A stretch of 64,000 nucleotides of DNA. Source: Patulibacter sp040675535 (GTDB taxonomy: Bacteria > Actinomycetota > Thermoleophilia > Solirubrobacterales > Solirubrobacteraceae). The stretch spans positions 1 through 64,000 of the forward strand of contig NZ_JBFAPC010000003.1 of NCBI RefSeq assembly GCF_040675535.1. The letters are read 5' to 3'. The translations under genes and the position numbers were made by a program. Positions 7,661 to 15,659 of the stretch are shown piece by piece (within the stretch, counting starts at the first letter, position 1; every line of letters starts with the position of its first letter). The notes below the pieces were generated by a model. It was not told where the DNA came from and ran no database searches. It saw only the letters and a list, made by a program, of their open reading frames with translations.

Positions 7661-8706
7661 ATGGTGCGCTCCAGCGCTTGGAGCGCCTCGGGCTCGAGGC
7701 GCCGGATCTGCTGGATGACGTCGCGTGCTTCGGCGACCTCGTGCGCTGCGGCTCGGGCGCCGAGTGCCTCCCAGGCGTCGCTGAGGGTGCGGTAGCGCTC
7801 GGCAGCGGATCGGACCGTGGCGTCGTCCAGGAGCTCGGCGGTCTCTTCGAGGTAGCCGGCCTGCAGCGAGCGGAACATCGCACCGCCGGTCCCGGCCTTG
7901 ATGATCAGGACCGCGAGGGTGTCGAGCGCTTCGGGAAGTCGGTCACCGAAACGAGCCGGCCAGTCACCGAAGGTGCCGGCGAAGTACTCGACGCCGTCCA
8001 GTCCGGTGCGGCCCTCGAGACTTCCGACCGTCTGGGCGCTCTGGCGCATGTTCTTGGACGTCGCGGACGCCACATCGCGGACGACGTCGGCCAGCGCTGG
8101 TAGCTCGGTCGGCCACCGGTACGTGAACATCGCGTTGCGGGTCGGCGCGGGAAAGGACTGGGAGTTGCGCGCGCGGTGCAGGCTGTCCAAGGAACAGGCC
8201 TGAAGGTCCTCGCGGTCATTGTCGGCGACCCACGCGATCCCACGGCCTTCGTCGTGGTCGACGATCACGATGTCGTGACGGGTGTTGCGCATCCGGACGC
8301 GGAGGTACTCCAGCTCGCCGATGTCCGCCCACACCATCGGCGGGTCTCCGCGATCAATCGCGGCTTTCACCGACTCCCACCCTTGTGCGGCATCGTCGGT
8401 CTGCTCGAACGTCACGGGCGCCGCGAGGTGTTCGCCGATGTCCCGCTCCATCGACCCGGTGCGACCGACGAGGTAGAACGGGATCCCGGGCACCTGGTCG
8501 GAGAAGAAGAACCCCAGTCCACCGGCGAGCCCGAAAACCATCGGTTCGCTCAGCGGCCCGTGCCCGTAGTCCAGGCCATGGAACTCGAGCAGGTCGCGCA
8601 AGGCTCCGGACCCGCAATGGCCCGCTCGGCGGTGTGGGAACGCCTGTGCTCGTACCGACGGCGTCGGCGACAACGAGGTCGGCGTCCTAGGCGGCAGGGT
8701 GCTCAC
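7657..8706 (-). CDS. BtrH N-terminal domain / DUF4872-like protein
   Basis: The 349-residue protein begins at a GTG whose bases overlap the TGA of a decayed P450 (GTGA). Residues 29-40 (GHCGSGALRDLL) and the FGLAGGLGFFF segment match the BtrH N-terminal family, named after the butirosin acyltransferase BtrH; Cys31 is the probable nucleophile. A C-terminal helical part fits DUF4872. Family members are thought to transfer or cleave acyl groups carried as thioesters. Coupling to a thioesterase supports acyl chemistry, but no natural-product genes are adjacent and the substrate is unknown. The frame stays open to 8937, but that extension is out of frame with the P450 relic and is rejected. Confidence 0.75.
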   Translation of the reverse strand: MSTLPPRTPTSLSPTPSVRAQAFPHRRAGHCGSGALRDLLEFHGLDYGHGPLSEPMVFGLAGGLGFFFSDQVPGIPFYLVGRTGSMERDIGEHLAAPVTFEQTDDAAQGWESVKAAIDRGDPPMVWADIGELEYLRVRMRNTRHDIVIVDHDEGRGIAWVADNDREDLQACSLDSLHRARNSQSFPAPTRNAMFTYRWPTELPALADVVRDVASATSKNMRQSAQTVGSLEGRTGLDGVEYFAGTFGDWPARFGDRLPEALDTLAVLIIKAGTGGAMFRSLQAGYLEETAELLDDATVRSAAERYRTLSDAWEALGARAAAHEVAEARDVIQQIRRLEPEALQALERTI

Positions 8707-8862
8707 TGGTTCAGGGCGCCCGGGAGCATCGGTTGGCTGGTGAGCTGCCGGATCACGTAGGTCGACTCGTCGCTGATCGTCATGTTCGGGGAACGCTTCA
8801 CAGTCTCTCGCCGAGGATCCCCAGCTGCAGGCGCCATCGCAAAACGAGGGCACAAGTGCTGG
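8703..8862 (-). pseudogene. Decayed cytochrome P450 (C-terminal relic)
   Basis: Read on the minus strand, 8862-8703 gives CALVLRWRLQLGILG, then after a one-base deletion near 8808 ETVKRSPNMTISDESTYVI and on to a stop. This aligns with the tail of the intact P450 at 3358-4587 (CLGTALARLELRVMFEE, then ETLKRFPNLEF). Only the part after the heme cysteine survives. Its stop overlaps the GTG of the BtrH-like gene, showing that the P450 once led that operon. Confidence 0.65.
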
Positions 8863-8893
8863 ACGCCGCCGCGAGCGCCCTAAGCTCGGCGCG

Positions 8894-8909
8894 TTGACAT
8901 AGTGTCGAA
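8894..8909. promoter_or_regulatory. TetR-type operator / promoter candidate
   Basis: TTGACA-TAG-TGTCGAA has a perfect GACA/TGTC dyad and sits 95 bases before the luciferase-like gene; a second CATAGTG follows at once. It resembles the dyad at 4641-4655. It may bind the TetR protein encoded at 10066-10662. Confidence 0.4.
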
Positions 8910-9004
8910 CATAGTGACAAGCAGCGTGTATCGTCAACCGCGAGTGCCGAAGGTCACAGTCGGACCCTGCGGCGCTCGGACGTCCCTGACTCGAAAGGCA
9001 TCTC

Positions 9005-10003
9005 GTGCGCGCACCGTCGATCGTTCTCTCTCCCGGCCCCTTGCGGGACCAGATTCAGGCCGCAAGGTGGGCGGAGGACGCCGGCTTCTCGTCGGTCTGG
9101 ACCACGGAGTTCCACCACCGCTCCGCGACCGTGCCGCTCGGCGCGATTATCCAGGCGACCTCGACCATCGGTGTTGGCACTGCCATCGCCTACGCCTTCG
9201 GCCGCACCCCCGTCGTTCTCGCCGCCGAGATCCGGGACCTCGACGAGCTCTCCGAGGGACGCCTGCGATTCGGTCTCGGGACGGGTACGAAGCGGATGCA
9301 GCAGAACTGGCACGGTTTGGATGGCGAGCACCCCGCCCCGCGCATGGAGGAGCTCCTCCCGCTGGTCCGCAAGCTCTGGCGGCTGCATGAGGGACCGCAG
9401 GCCTTCGAGGGCCGGTTCTACCGCGTGAACGTCAAGCCGACCGTGCCCGTCGATCCACCGCTGCGCCCCGACGTGCCGCTGCTGATGGCCGGTGTGAACC
9501 CCCGGATGATCCAGGCCGCAGGCCGGGTCTCCGACGGCCTGGTCGGCCACCCGCTCTTCACCGCCTCCTACATCGAGCACGTCGTCCGGCCCGCCCTGGC
9601 CGAGGGGGCACGACGCGCAGGTCGTCCGGCTCCGCCGCTGGTCGGCTACCTGACCTGCTGCATCGATGAGGACGGTGACGTCGCCCGACAGCAGGCCGCG
9701 GCGGTCATCGCCTTCAACAGCACGGTGAAGACCTACCAGGGCATCCACGAGCACCACGGGTTCTTGAGCGAGGTCGCCGCGATCCGCGAAGCGTGGAAGC
9801 AGGGCGACTTCCCCAGCATGGTCGCTGCAGTCTCCCGCGAGATGATCGACACGATCGCCCTCGCCGGAACTCCGCAGGAGGTTCGGGACCGTTACGAGGA
9901 ACGGGCCGCGGTCTACGACGACGTGCTCCTCTGGCCTCCGGCCTTTGTCGGTCAGGACGGCATCCGCAAGGTCATCGACACTCTCAGCGTTCGTGACACG
10001 TAA
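9005..10003 (+). CDS. LLM-class (luciferase-like) F420/flavin-dependent oxidoreductase
   Basis: The 332-residue protein starts at GTG after GAAAGG. It has the bacterial-luciferase TIM-barrel pattern: WAEDAGFSSVWTTEFHH (20-36), LDELSEGRLRFGLGTG (about 80-95), AGVNPRMIQAAGRVSDGLVG, and a C-terminal AGTPQEVRDRYE. Such enzymes use reduced F420 or FMN to reduce or mono-oxygenate small organics; the substrate cannot be predicted. It is followed on the same strand by a TetR gene and is divergent from the BtrH/thioesterase pair. Confidence 0.85.
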   Translation: MRAPSIVLSPGPLRDQIQAARWAEDAGFSSVWTTEFHHRSATVPLGAIIQATSTIGVGTAIAYAFGRTPVVLAAEIRDLDELSEGRLRFGLGTGTKRMQQNWHGLDGEHPAPRMEELLPLVRKLWRLHEGPQAFEGRFYRVNVKPTVPVDPPLRPDVPLLMAGVNPRMIQAAGRVSDGLVGHPLFTASYIEHVVRPALAEGARRAGRPAPPLVGYLTCCIDEDGDVARQQAAAVIAFNSTVKTYQGIHEHHGFLSEVAAIREAWKQGDFPSMVAAVSREMIDTIALAGTPQEVRDRYEERAAVYDDVLLWPPAFVGQDGIRKVIDTLSVRDT

Positions 10004-10065
10004 ATGCTGCTGAACCCCCCTACCGTTATTGGGTGTTCGGGCGCCCTTGCCCGTACGATCAGCTG

Positions 10066-10662
10066 ATGGCGGTCCTTTCGAAGCGCGACGACCCTGAAGC
10101 TCGAGGGCGCGCTGAGGCGGAACTGATCGAAGCGGTCGTCGCTCTGCTCACCGACGGGACTCCGTACGCGTCACTGTCGATCAGCAAGATCGCCGAACGA
10201 GCGGGACACACCCGCACCGGGTTCTACTTCTATTTCCGCGACAAGCGCGACCTCCTGATGAGCGCCACGAGCCGCCTCGTCGAGGAGCTCTTCCGGGGCA
10301 CCACCACCTGGCTGGAGGGCCCCGGCGGCAGCGCCGAACTGCAACGCGCGCTTTCTCAGGTCCTGCACGCTTATCGTCGATCCAGCGCGCTGCTGCGTGC
10401 GCTCATCGAAGCCACGACCTACGACGCCGTGATCGCGACGTACTGGCACGACGAGATCGGCAGGTTCATCGCCGCCACCGCCCAGCGTCTCGAACGCGAC
10501 GGTCTCCCCGCCACGCAGGCCCGCGGCACCGCGGACGCCCTGGTCTGGATGGTCGAACGGGTCTACTACCAGCGTGTCCTCAACGACGACCCCGAAGAGG
10601 ACAAACTCGCGATCGACTCCCTCACCGCGATCTGGGCCCGCACCCTTAACCTCTCGACTTAG
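10066..10662 (+). CDS. TetR/AcrR-family transcriptional regulator
   Basis: From ATG 10066 the product is 198 residues, with a TetR helix-turn-helix ending ISKIAERAGHTRTGFYFYF, then RDKRDLL, and a helical effector domain. GTG 10033 would add 11 residues. It follows the luciferase-like gene by about 60 bases and may control that gene and the divergent operon through the dyad at 8894. Confidence 0.82.
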   Translation: MAVLSKRDDPEARGRAEAELIEAVVALLTDGTPYASLSISKIAERAGHTRTGFYFYFRDKRDLLMSATSRLVEELFRGTTTWLEGPGGSAELQRALSQVLHAYRRSSALLRALIEATTYDAVIATYWHDEIGRFIAATAQRLERDGLPATQARGTADALVWMVERVYYQRVLNDDPEEDKLAIDSLTAIWARTLNLST

Positions 10663-10721
10663 CCCTTCGCTCTTGACGGCCGGGGCGTGGAGTACGGCGT
10701 GGGAATACACAGAGAGGCGGC

Positions 10722-10744
10722 GCGGCGTGTTTGGTTCACGCCGC
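10722..10744. terminator. Bidirectional hairpin between convergent genes
   Basis: GCGGCGTG (10722-10729) and CACGCCGC (10737-10744) pair perfectly around loop TTTGGTT. It lies between the convergent TetR and methyltransferase genes and covers the last codon of the latter. There is no T-run. Confidence 0.5.
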
Positions 10745-11398
10745 CTGAGCGGAACCCGCGATGAGCGGCCGGACGATCGCGGGCATCCGCCGCCACCGGG
10801 CGTCGCGAAGGGCGGTGGTGTCGAAGCCGGCGTTCCGGAGCGCTTCTATGGTGTCGCGGTTGCAGTTGCAGCCGTAGCCGATCGCCCGCCACGGACGGTG
10901 CAGCCGGTCCTGGATCCGGGCCAGGCGCGGCCTCGACGAGCGGACGTGCTCGATGAGCAGCAGCCTCCCGCCGGGACGAAGGACCCGGCGGACCTCCCGA
11001 AGTGCCTGGTCGGGGTCCTCGACGGTGCAGAGCACCAGCGTGCTCACGACCGTGTCAAACGCGTTCTCATCGAACGGGAGGTCCTCGGCGCCGGCCTGCA
11101 CCACGCGAGGGTGGCCGCCGAGCCGTTGAAGACGTTTGACCATCGAGGCCTCGGGTTCGGTGAGCGTCAGGCTCGCCACCGTCGGCGGGTAGGCGTTGAT
11201 GTTCAGGCCGGTACCGGCACCGAGCTCGAGGACCTCACCGGTCGCGCCGGAGAGCACGTCGCGGCGGAGGTCACGCATGCCGGTCCGCTCGCCCCAGGCG
11301 AGGAGAGGGTCGTAGATGGCGGTGAAGACGGGGGCGTAGAGCGACACGAGGCGATCGTCCCTGGATCGGAGGGCTGGCTGGATGTGCGCCGGACCCAT
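10736..11398 (-). CDS. Class I SAM-dependent methyltransferase
   Basis: The 220-residue protein carries motif I VLELGAGTGLNIN (about 56-68), an acidic loop TLTEPEASM, and post-motif LRPGGRLLLIEHV. The layout resembles UbiE/METTL7-like or phospholipid N-methyltransferases. Substrate unknown. It ends the minus-strand run that starts with the ResA-like gene, 32 bases after the HTH gene. Confidence 0.82.
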   Translation of the reverse strand: MGPAHIQPALRSRDDRLVSLYAPVFTAIYDPLLAWGERTGMRDLRRDVLSGATGEVLELGAGTGLNINAYPPTVASLTLTEPEASMVKRLQRLGGHPRVVQAGAEDLPFDENAFDTVVSTLVLCTVEDPDQALREVRRVLRPGGRLLLIEHVRSSRPRLARIQDRLHRPWRAIGYGCNCNRDTIEALRNAGFDTTALRDARWRRMPAIVRPLIAGSAQAA

Positions 11399-11430
11399 CG
11401 GGTGGGTCCGGTGGGAGGCGGCGGGGTCGT

Positions 11431-11820
11431 TCAGCGGGGGCGGTAGCGCGCGTCGGCGGCGAGCTCGGCGTCGTGGTGCTCGGTGATGAACGCGTCGATC
11501 CTCCGCAGGTCGTCGACGGCCCGCTTGGCCATCGGCAACAGCTGGTGGCCCAGTTCGGTCGGTCGGACCTCGGACGGCAGCCCCTCGGCGAGGACGACCG
11601 CGGCGCGTTGCTCGAGCTTGCGGATCCGGCGAACCAACGACGTTGCGGTCACGTCCAGCTCGGCCGCGGCCGCGGCGGTGGTGCCGTGCTTGACGCCGAC
11701 GACGAACGCTTCGAGGTCCACCAAGGTGATCGGGTAGGGCTGCGAGCGCCTCCCGGGCCGGCGGGAGAGCCGTGCGGCGCCGCGGGTCGAAGCGGGAAGG
11801 ATCTCGTGCTCAGCGCTCAT
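11431..11820 (-). CDS. Stand-alone LysR-like winged-helix protein
   Basis: The 129-residue product is only a LysR/ModE-type winged helix: LVDLEAFVVGVKHGTTAAAA, then ELDVTATSLVRRIRKLEQRA and the wing RPTELGHQLLP. The roughly 200-residue effector domain of LysR proteins is absent. It overlaps the ResA-like gene by ATGA, so it is made with it. It may be a small DNA-binding regulator of redox genes or a trimmed remnant; the reading frame is clean to its end. Confidence 0.65.
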   Translation of the reverse strand: MSAEHEILPASTRGAARLSRRPGRRSQPYPITLVDLEAFVVGVKHGTTAAAAAELDVTATSLVRRIRKLEQRAAVVLAEGLPSEVRPTELGHQLLPMAKRAVDDLRRIDAFITEHHDAELAADARYRPR

Positions 11821-12449
11821 CGGTTCTGGGTGAGATGGGGTCGGAGGAACTGGTCGACCTGACGGTCGGTGGTGAACTCGCCGGCCTTGATCGCCGTCAC
11901 GTCACCGGTGGCGTCGACGAGGATCGTCTGCGGGAACACGCCGCCGGCCTGAAACGCGCCGGCGATCTGCTCGTCGGGGTCCTGCACGTGCGGGTAGATC
12001 GTCGGGTTGGTCTTGAGGAACCGCCGCGCGTTCTGCGCCTTGTCGGCGGCGTTGAGGCCCAGGAACGCGACGCGATCGCCGTAGCGAGCGGCCGCGCGGC
12101 GCAGGAGCGTGAACTCCCGCCGGCACGGCGCACACCACGACGCCCACTTGTTGATCAGGACCACGTGGCCCTGAAGGGCCTTCATCTTCGCCACGAACGC
12201 GTCGCCGTTCAGATGCAACAGCTGGCCGTGCTGGCGGTACAGCCTCCGGATCGGGGCCGGTGCCCGGGCCGCCGCGCTCTGCACCGCCACCGCCGACGGG
12301 GGCGTCCCGCGCGGTGTCCTGGCAGCAGGATCGGACTGCGCCAAGCCGATCACCGCCACGACGGCTACCAGCAGGGCTGCTGCGAGCAGCCGCGCTCGGG
12401 TGCTCGTCGCCCGCAGGGCGGTGAGGACTCGTCGAACCATCGACAGCAC
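11817..12449 (-). CDS. TlpA/ResA-type membrane-anchored thioredoxin
   Basis: The 210-residue protein has an N-terminal membrane anchor (about residues 18-40) and a thioredoxin fold with the CxxC site WCAPC in INKWASWCAPCRREFTLL, followed by the cis-proline region GVFPQTILVD. It should reduce disulfides or deliver thiols outside the membrane, as ResA does for cytochrome c maturation. It is divergent from the ArsR-led persulfide operon. GTG 12449 and ATG 12440 are both possible starts. Confidence 0.85.
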   Translation of the reverse strand: MLSMVRRVLTALRATSTRARLLAAALLVAVVAVIGLAQSDPAARTPRGTPPSAVAVQSAAARAPAPIRRLYRQHGQLLHLNGDAFVAKMKALQGHVVLINKWASWCAPCRREFTLLRRAAARYGDRVAFLGLNAADKAQNARRFLKTNPTIYPHVQDPDEQIAGAFQAGGVFPQTILVDATGDVTAIKAGEFTTDRQVDQFLRPHLTQNR

Positions 12450-12515
12450 CGTATCTACTTTCAGTGCTCTACGTACGAATTGCTTTCACAACGGTTCAGT
12501 AGTAAAGTGGTGGCT

Positions 12516-12866
12516 ATGGAGATGCCCCGCCCGATCCCTGAACCTCTCGTCGAGCTGATCGCGCAGCGCTTCCGGGTCATCGGCGACCCGGTGCGCATCC
12601 GCCTGCTCGACCACCTCCGCGACACCCCGTCGACGGTCGGCGAGCTCAAGGACGCGCTGGGCGCGAGTCAGCAGAACGTGTCCAAGCACCTCGGCGTGTT
12701 GCACCAAGCCGGGATCGTCTCGCGGACCAAGGAGGGCACCGCGGTGCGCTACGCGATCCAGGACGAGTCGGTGTTCGCGATCTGCGAGCTCGTGTGCGGC
12801 GGCCTGCGTCAGCAGCTCAACGAGCTCGACGCGCTCCTCGGTGGCCAGACCGAGGCGACGTCGTGA
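12516..12866 (+). CDS. ArsR/SmtB-family regulator of the persulfide operon
   Basis: The 116-residue protein has an ArsR winged helix (VIGDPVRIRLLDHL, ASQQNVSKHLGVLHQAGIVS). Two cysteines spaced CxxxC sit in the C-terminal helix (AICELVCGGL). The operon encodes persulfide oxidation, so a thiol-redox switch like that of SqrR/BigR is plausible, although the cysteine positions differ from those proteins. Its stop overlaps the GTG of the next gene. The gap to the ResA-like gene on the other side is only 66 bases and must hold both promoters. Confidence 0.88.
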   Translation: MEMPRPIPEPLVELIAQRFRVIGDPVRIRLLDHLRDTPSTVGELKDALGASQQNVSKHLGVLHQAGIVSRTKEGTAVRYAIQDESVFAICELVCGGLRQQLNELDALLGGQTEATS

Positions 12867-13126
12867 GCGCCCCGACCATCGTTCCCGCCGCGCCGGCGAC
12901 CCGTTCTTCGCGGTGGCCGCTGGAGCGGGCACTGTTTCTGATGGCCGGCACCGTGACGATCGTCTCCGTCCTCCTGGCCGTCTCGATCTCGCAGTGGTTT
13001 CTCCTGCTGACCGTCTTCGTCGGTCTGAATCAGTGGGTCTTCGTCGCCGTCGGGGCCTGCCCGGCGTCGCTGGTGATGAGTCGTGTCCTGGGCCTTCAGC
13101 CCGCATGTGATCGGAGGATTCGATGA
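12863..13126 (+). CDS. DUF2892 (YgaP-like) small membrane protein
   Basis: The 87-residue protein starts at GTG overlapping the arsR stop (GTGA). LERALFLMAGTVTIVSVLLA is the first of two membrane helices and GLNQWVF...GACPASLVM the second; the conserved CP motif identifies DUF2892. This domain is often fused or adjacent to rhodaneses and is thought to help sulfur handling at the membrane. Confidence 0.8.
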   Translation: MSAPTIVPAAPATRSSRWPLERALFLMAGTVTIVSVLLAVSISQWFLLLTVFVGLNQWVFVAVGACPASLVMSRVLGLQPACDRRIR

Positions 13127-15228
13127 GCACCGTTGGTCCGATCGGCCGTCTGGGCCGCTACACCGCCACCCACTTCAAGCAGGTCGCGATCGGCTGGGGC
13201 ATCCTCGTCCTGGTCCTCGCCGTCTTCGCCCCCCGCGTCGAGTCCGCCCTCTCCGGTGCAGGCTGGGAGGCCTCCGGGTCGGAGTCCGTCCAGGCCCGCC
13301 AGCTGATCGACAAGAACGTCGGCGGGCTCTCCAGCTCCGCGTTGCAGGTCGTGGTCCACTCGGAGACGCAGACCGCCACCGACCCGGCCTTCCAGGCTGC
13401 GATCGCCAAGACCGAGGCGACGCTGAAGGACACCGAGTTCGTCGGCCGCGTCGTTCCTCCGCAGCCCGGGATGTCGATCTCGAAGGACGGGCACACCGCG
13501 ATCGTGCAGGGTGCCGCCGCGGGCACGTCCAACGACATGGTCCGCGCCGCCGACGACGCCAAGAAGGGCCTCGAGAAGGCCGGCGCCGACGGGGTCGAGG
13601 TGCACCTCACCGGCGCGTCGGGCCTGTGGTCGGACTTCAACCACGCCAACCTCACCGCGATGCTCAAGAGCGAGGTGATCTCCTGGCCGGTGACGATGGC
13701 GATCCTCGTCGTCGCGTTCGGGTCGCTGGTCGCCGCCGGGCTGCCGCTGATGCTGACCATCACCGGCCTGGTCGCCGCCGCCGGGTCGCTGTTCCTCGGC
13801 GCGCAGGTGCTCGACATCTCGGTCTGGGCGTTCAACTTCGCGATGATGTTCGCCCTCGCGCTGGGCATCGACTACGCCCTCTTCATGGTCATGCGCTTCC
13901 GCAGTGCGAGAGCCGAGCACGGCGACCCCGTGCGGGCAGTGACCGAGACGATGGACACCGCCGGCAAGGCCGTCCTGTTCTCCGGCATCACCGTCCTGAT
14001 CTCGCTGACCGCGGTCATGCTGGTCCCGAGCCCGGCGTTCCGGTCGATGGCGCTGGGGATCATGCTCGCCGTCATCTTCGTGCTCGCTGCGACCCTGACG
14101 CTGCTGCCGGCCGTGCTGGGCCGCCTGGACGGCAAGGTCGACAAGGGTGCGCTGCCGTGGCTGCGCTCCGGGGAGGCCCGCTCCCCGCGCTTCGAGGCCT
14201 GGGCGACCACCATATGGAAGCACCCCAAGAAGCTCGGCGGTCTCGCGCTGATCCTGCTTCTCGTGGTCATGATCCCCGTGCTCGGCATCAAGACCGGCAT
14301 GCCGTCGATCAAGGTCGTGCCGTCCGAGGACGGCTCCGCGCAGGGCTACGCCCTGGTGAAGCAGGCCTTCGGTCCCGGTGCGCCCGGACAGCTGCAGCTC
14401 GTCACGACGTCGGGCGAGGCGGCCGCGGTGGCGAAGGCTGCCGGCTCCGACCGCGGGATCTCGCGGGTGATGGCGACGATGAACGGCACCGGCGGCGTGG
14501 CCGTGGTGCCGGTGCTCCCGAACGTCGACGCGTCGGACCCCGCGCTGGGGACGACGATCGACCGGCTGCGGGCCGAGCTGCCCGCCGGCACGAAGGTCGG
14601 CGGTCAGCCGGCCGAGAACCACGACCTCGAGGCCGCGCTCTCGTCGCGGACGCCGGTCGTCGTCGGCGTGGTCCTCGGCCTCGGGTTCCTGCTGCTGCTG
14701 CTCGCGCTGCAGGCGCCGATCATCGCCGCCGTCGGCGTCGTCACGAACCTGCTGGCCGTCGGTGCGGCGTTCGGGGTCGGCCGGCTGGTCTTCCAGGACG
14801 GCGTCGGCGCGAGCGTGCTGGGCTTCGACTCCCAGGGCTTCCTCGACGCCTGGGCGCCGGTCTTCTTCTTCGCGATGATCTTCGCGATCTCGATGGACTA
14901 CACCGTCTTCCTGCTCTCGGCCGCCAAGGAGCGCTGGGACCTCACCCACAACCCGCGCGAGGCGATGATCGGCGGCCTCGCCGGGTCCGGTCGGGTGATC
15001 TTCGCGGCCGCGGCGGTGATGGTCGCGATCTTCTTCACCTTCTCGCTCTCGGGCCCGATCCCGCCGAAGGAGATGGGCGTGATCCTCGGCGTCGCCGTCC
15101 TGCTGGACGCGTTCCTGATCCGCCTGCTGCTCCTGCCCGCCGCGCTGCGGCTGCTCGGGAAGTGGGCGTGGTGGACGCCGAGGTCGCTGGCGAAGGTGCT
15201 GCCCGACATCCGCTTCGGGCACGCCTGA
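13123..15228 (+). CDS. MMPL/RND-family membrane transporter
   Basis: The 701-residue protein has two repeats of one helix, a large external loop and five helices, as in MmpL/HpnN-type RND transporters. The charged motifs LALGIDYALFMVMRFR and AISMDYTVFLLSAAKERW lie in the proton-relay helices. Its ATG overlaps the previous stop (ATGA). MMPL proteins export lipids or hydrophobic compounds; one inside a persulfide operon is unusual, and the cargo is unknown. The opposite strand and another + frame are also open over most of this gene, but only this frame has coherent domains. Confidence 0.88.
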   Translation: MSTVGPIGRLGRYTATHFKQVAIGWGILVLVLAVFAPRVESALSGAGWEASGSESVQARQLIDKNVGGLSSSALQVVVHSETQTATDPAFQAAIAKTEATLKDTEFVGRVVPPQPGMSISKDGHTAIVQGAAAGTSNDMVRAADDAKKGLEKAGADGVEVHLTGASGLWSDFNHANLTAMLKSEVISWPVTMAILVVAFGSLVAAGLPLMLTITGLVAAAGSLFLGAQVLDISVWAFNFAMMFALALGIDYALFMVMRFRSARAEHGDPVRAVTETMDTAGKAVLFSGITVLISLTAVMLVPSPAFRSMALGIMLAVIFVLAATLTLLPAVLGRLDGKVDKGALPWLRSGEARSPRFEAWATTIWKHPKKLGGLALILLLVVMIPVLGIKTGMPSIKVVPSEDGSAQGYALVKQAFGPGAPGQLQLVTTSGEAAAVAKAAGSDRGISRVMATMNGTGGVAVVPVLPNVDASDPALGTTIDRLRAELPAGTKVGGQPAENHDLEAALSSRTPVVVGVVLGLGFLLLLLALQAPIIAAVGVVTNLLAVGAAFGVGRLVFQDGVGASVLGFDSQGFLDAWAPVFFFAMIFAISMDYTVFLLSAAKERWDLTHNPREAMIGGLAGSGRVIFAAAAVMVAIFFTFSLSGPIPPKEMGVILGVAVLLDAFLIRLLLLPAALRLLGKWAWWTPRSLAKVLPDIRFGHA

Positions 15229-15317
15229 GCACCACGCCCGCTCCGGTCCCGCGCTCCGACAGCAGTCGGAGCGCGGCCCCGGGAACCGTCCGCACGACCG
15301 ACAAGGGAGCACCCCGC

Positions 15318-15659
15318 ATGTTCGGCAGGAAGAAGCACCAGATCATCGACCTCACCCCGAAGGAGGCCGAGCACGCCGCCAAGACCGGTGAGCTCGTCCT
15401 CGTCGACGTCCGCGAGGCCGACGAGCGCCGGCAGCTCGCTCCCAAGGTGAAGTCCATGCACATCCCCGTTGGTGGGATCGCCGACAGGACCGGCGAGCTG
15501 CCCACTGACCGGCCCGTCGCGTTCGTCTGCAAGGCCGGCGGCCGCAGCATGAAGGCCGCCAAGACCGCCGCCACCGCTGGTCTCGACGTCCGCAACGTGG
15601 TCGGCGGGATGACCGCCTGGGACGCTCAGGGCCTGCCCACGAAGAAGGGCTCCGCATGA
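15318..15659 (+). CDS. Single-domain rhodanese
   Basis: The 113-residue protein starts after AAGGGAG and carries VLVDVREADERR and the catalytic loop CKAGGRS. It is a one-domain rhodanese that should carry persulfide sulfur on its cysteine. The next gene begins within its stop (ATGA), so sulfur may be passed directly to the dioxygenase-rhodanese protein. Confidence 0.9.
   Translation: MFGRKKHQIIDLTPKEAEHAAKTGELVLVDVREADERRQLAPKVKSMHIPVGGIADRTGELPTDRPVAFVCKAGGRSMKAAKTAATAGLDVRNVVGGMTAWDAQGLPTKKGSA

Noticed and set aside
8707..8937. N-terminal extension of the BtrH-like protein
   Set aside because: This stretch aligns in another frame to a P450 tail, and the GTG overlapping that P450 stop is the natural start.
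13096..15312. Minus-strand frame of 738 codons opposite the MMPL gene
   Set aside because: Low-complexity composition and no motif; the + strand MMPL frame has correct topology and motifs.
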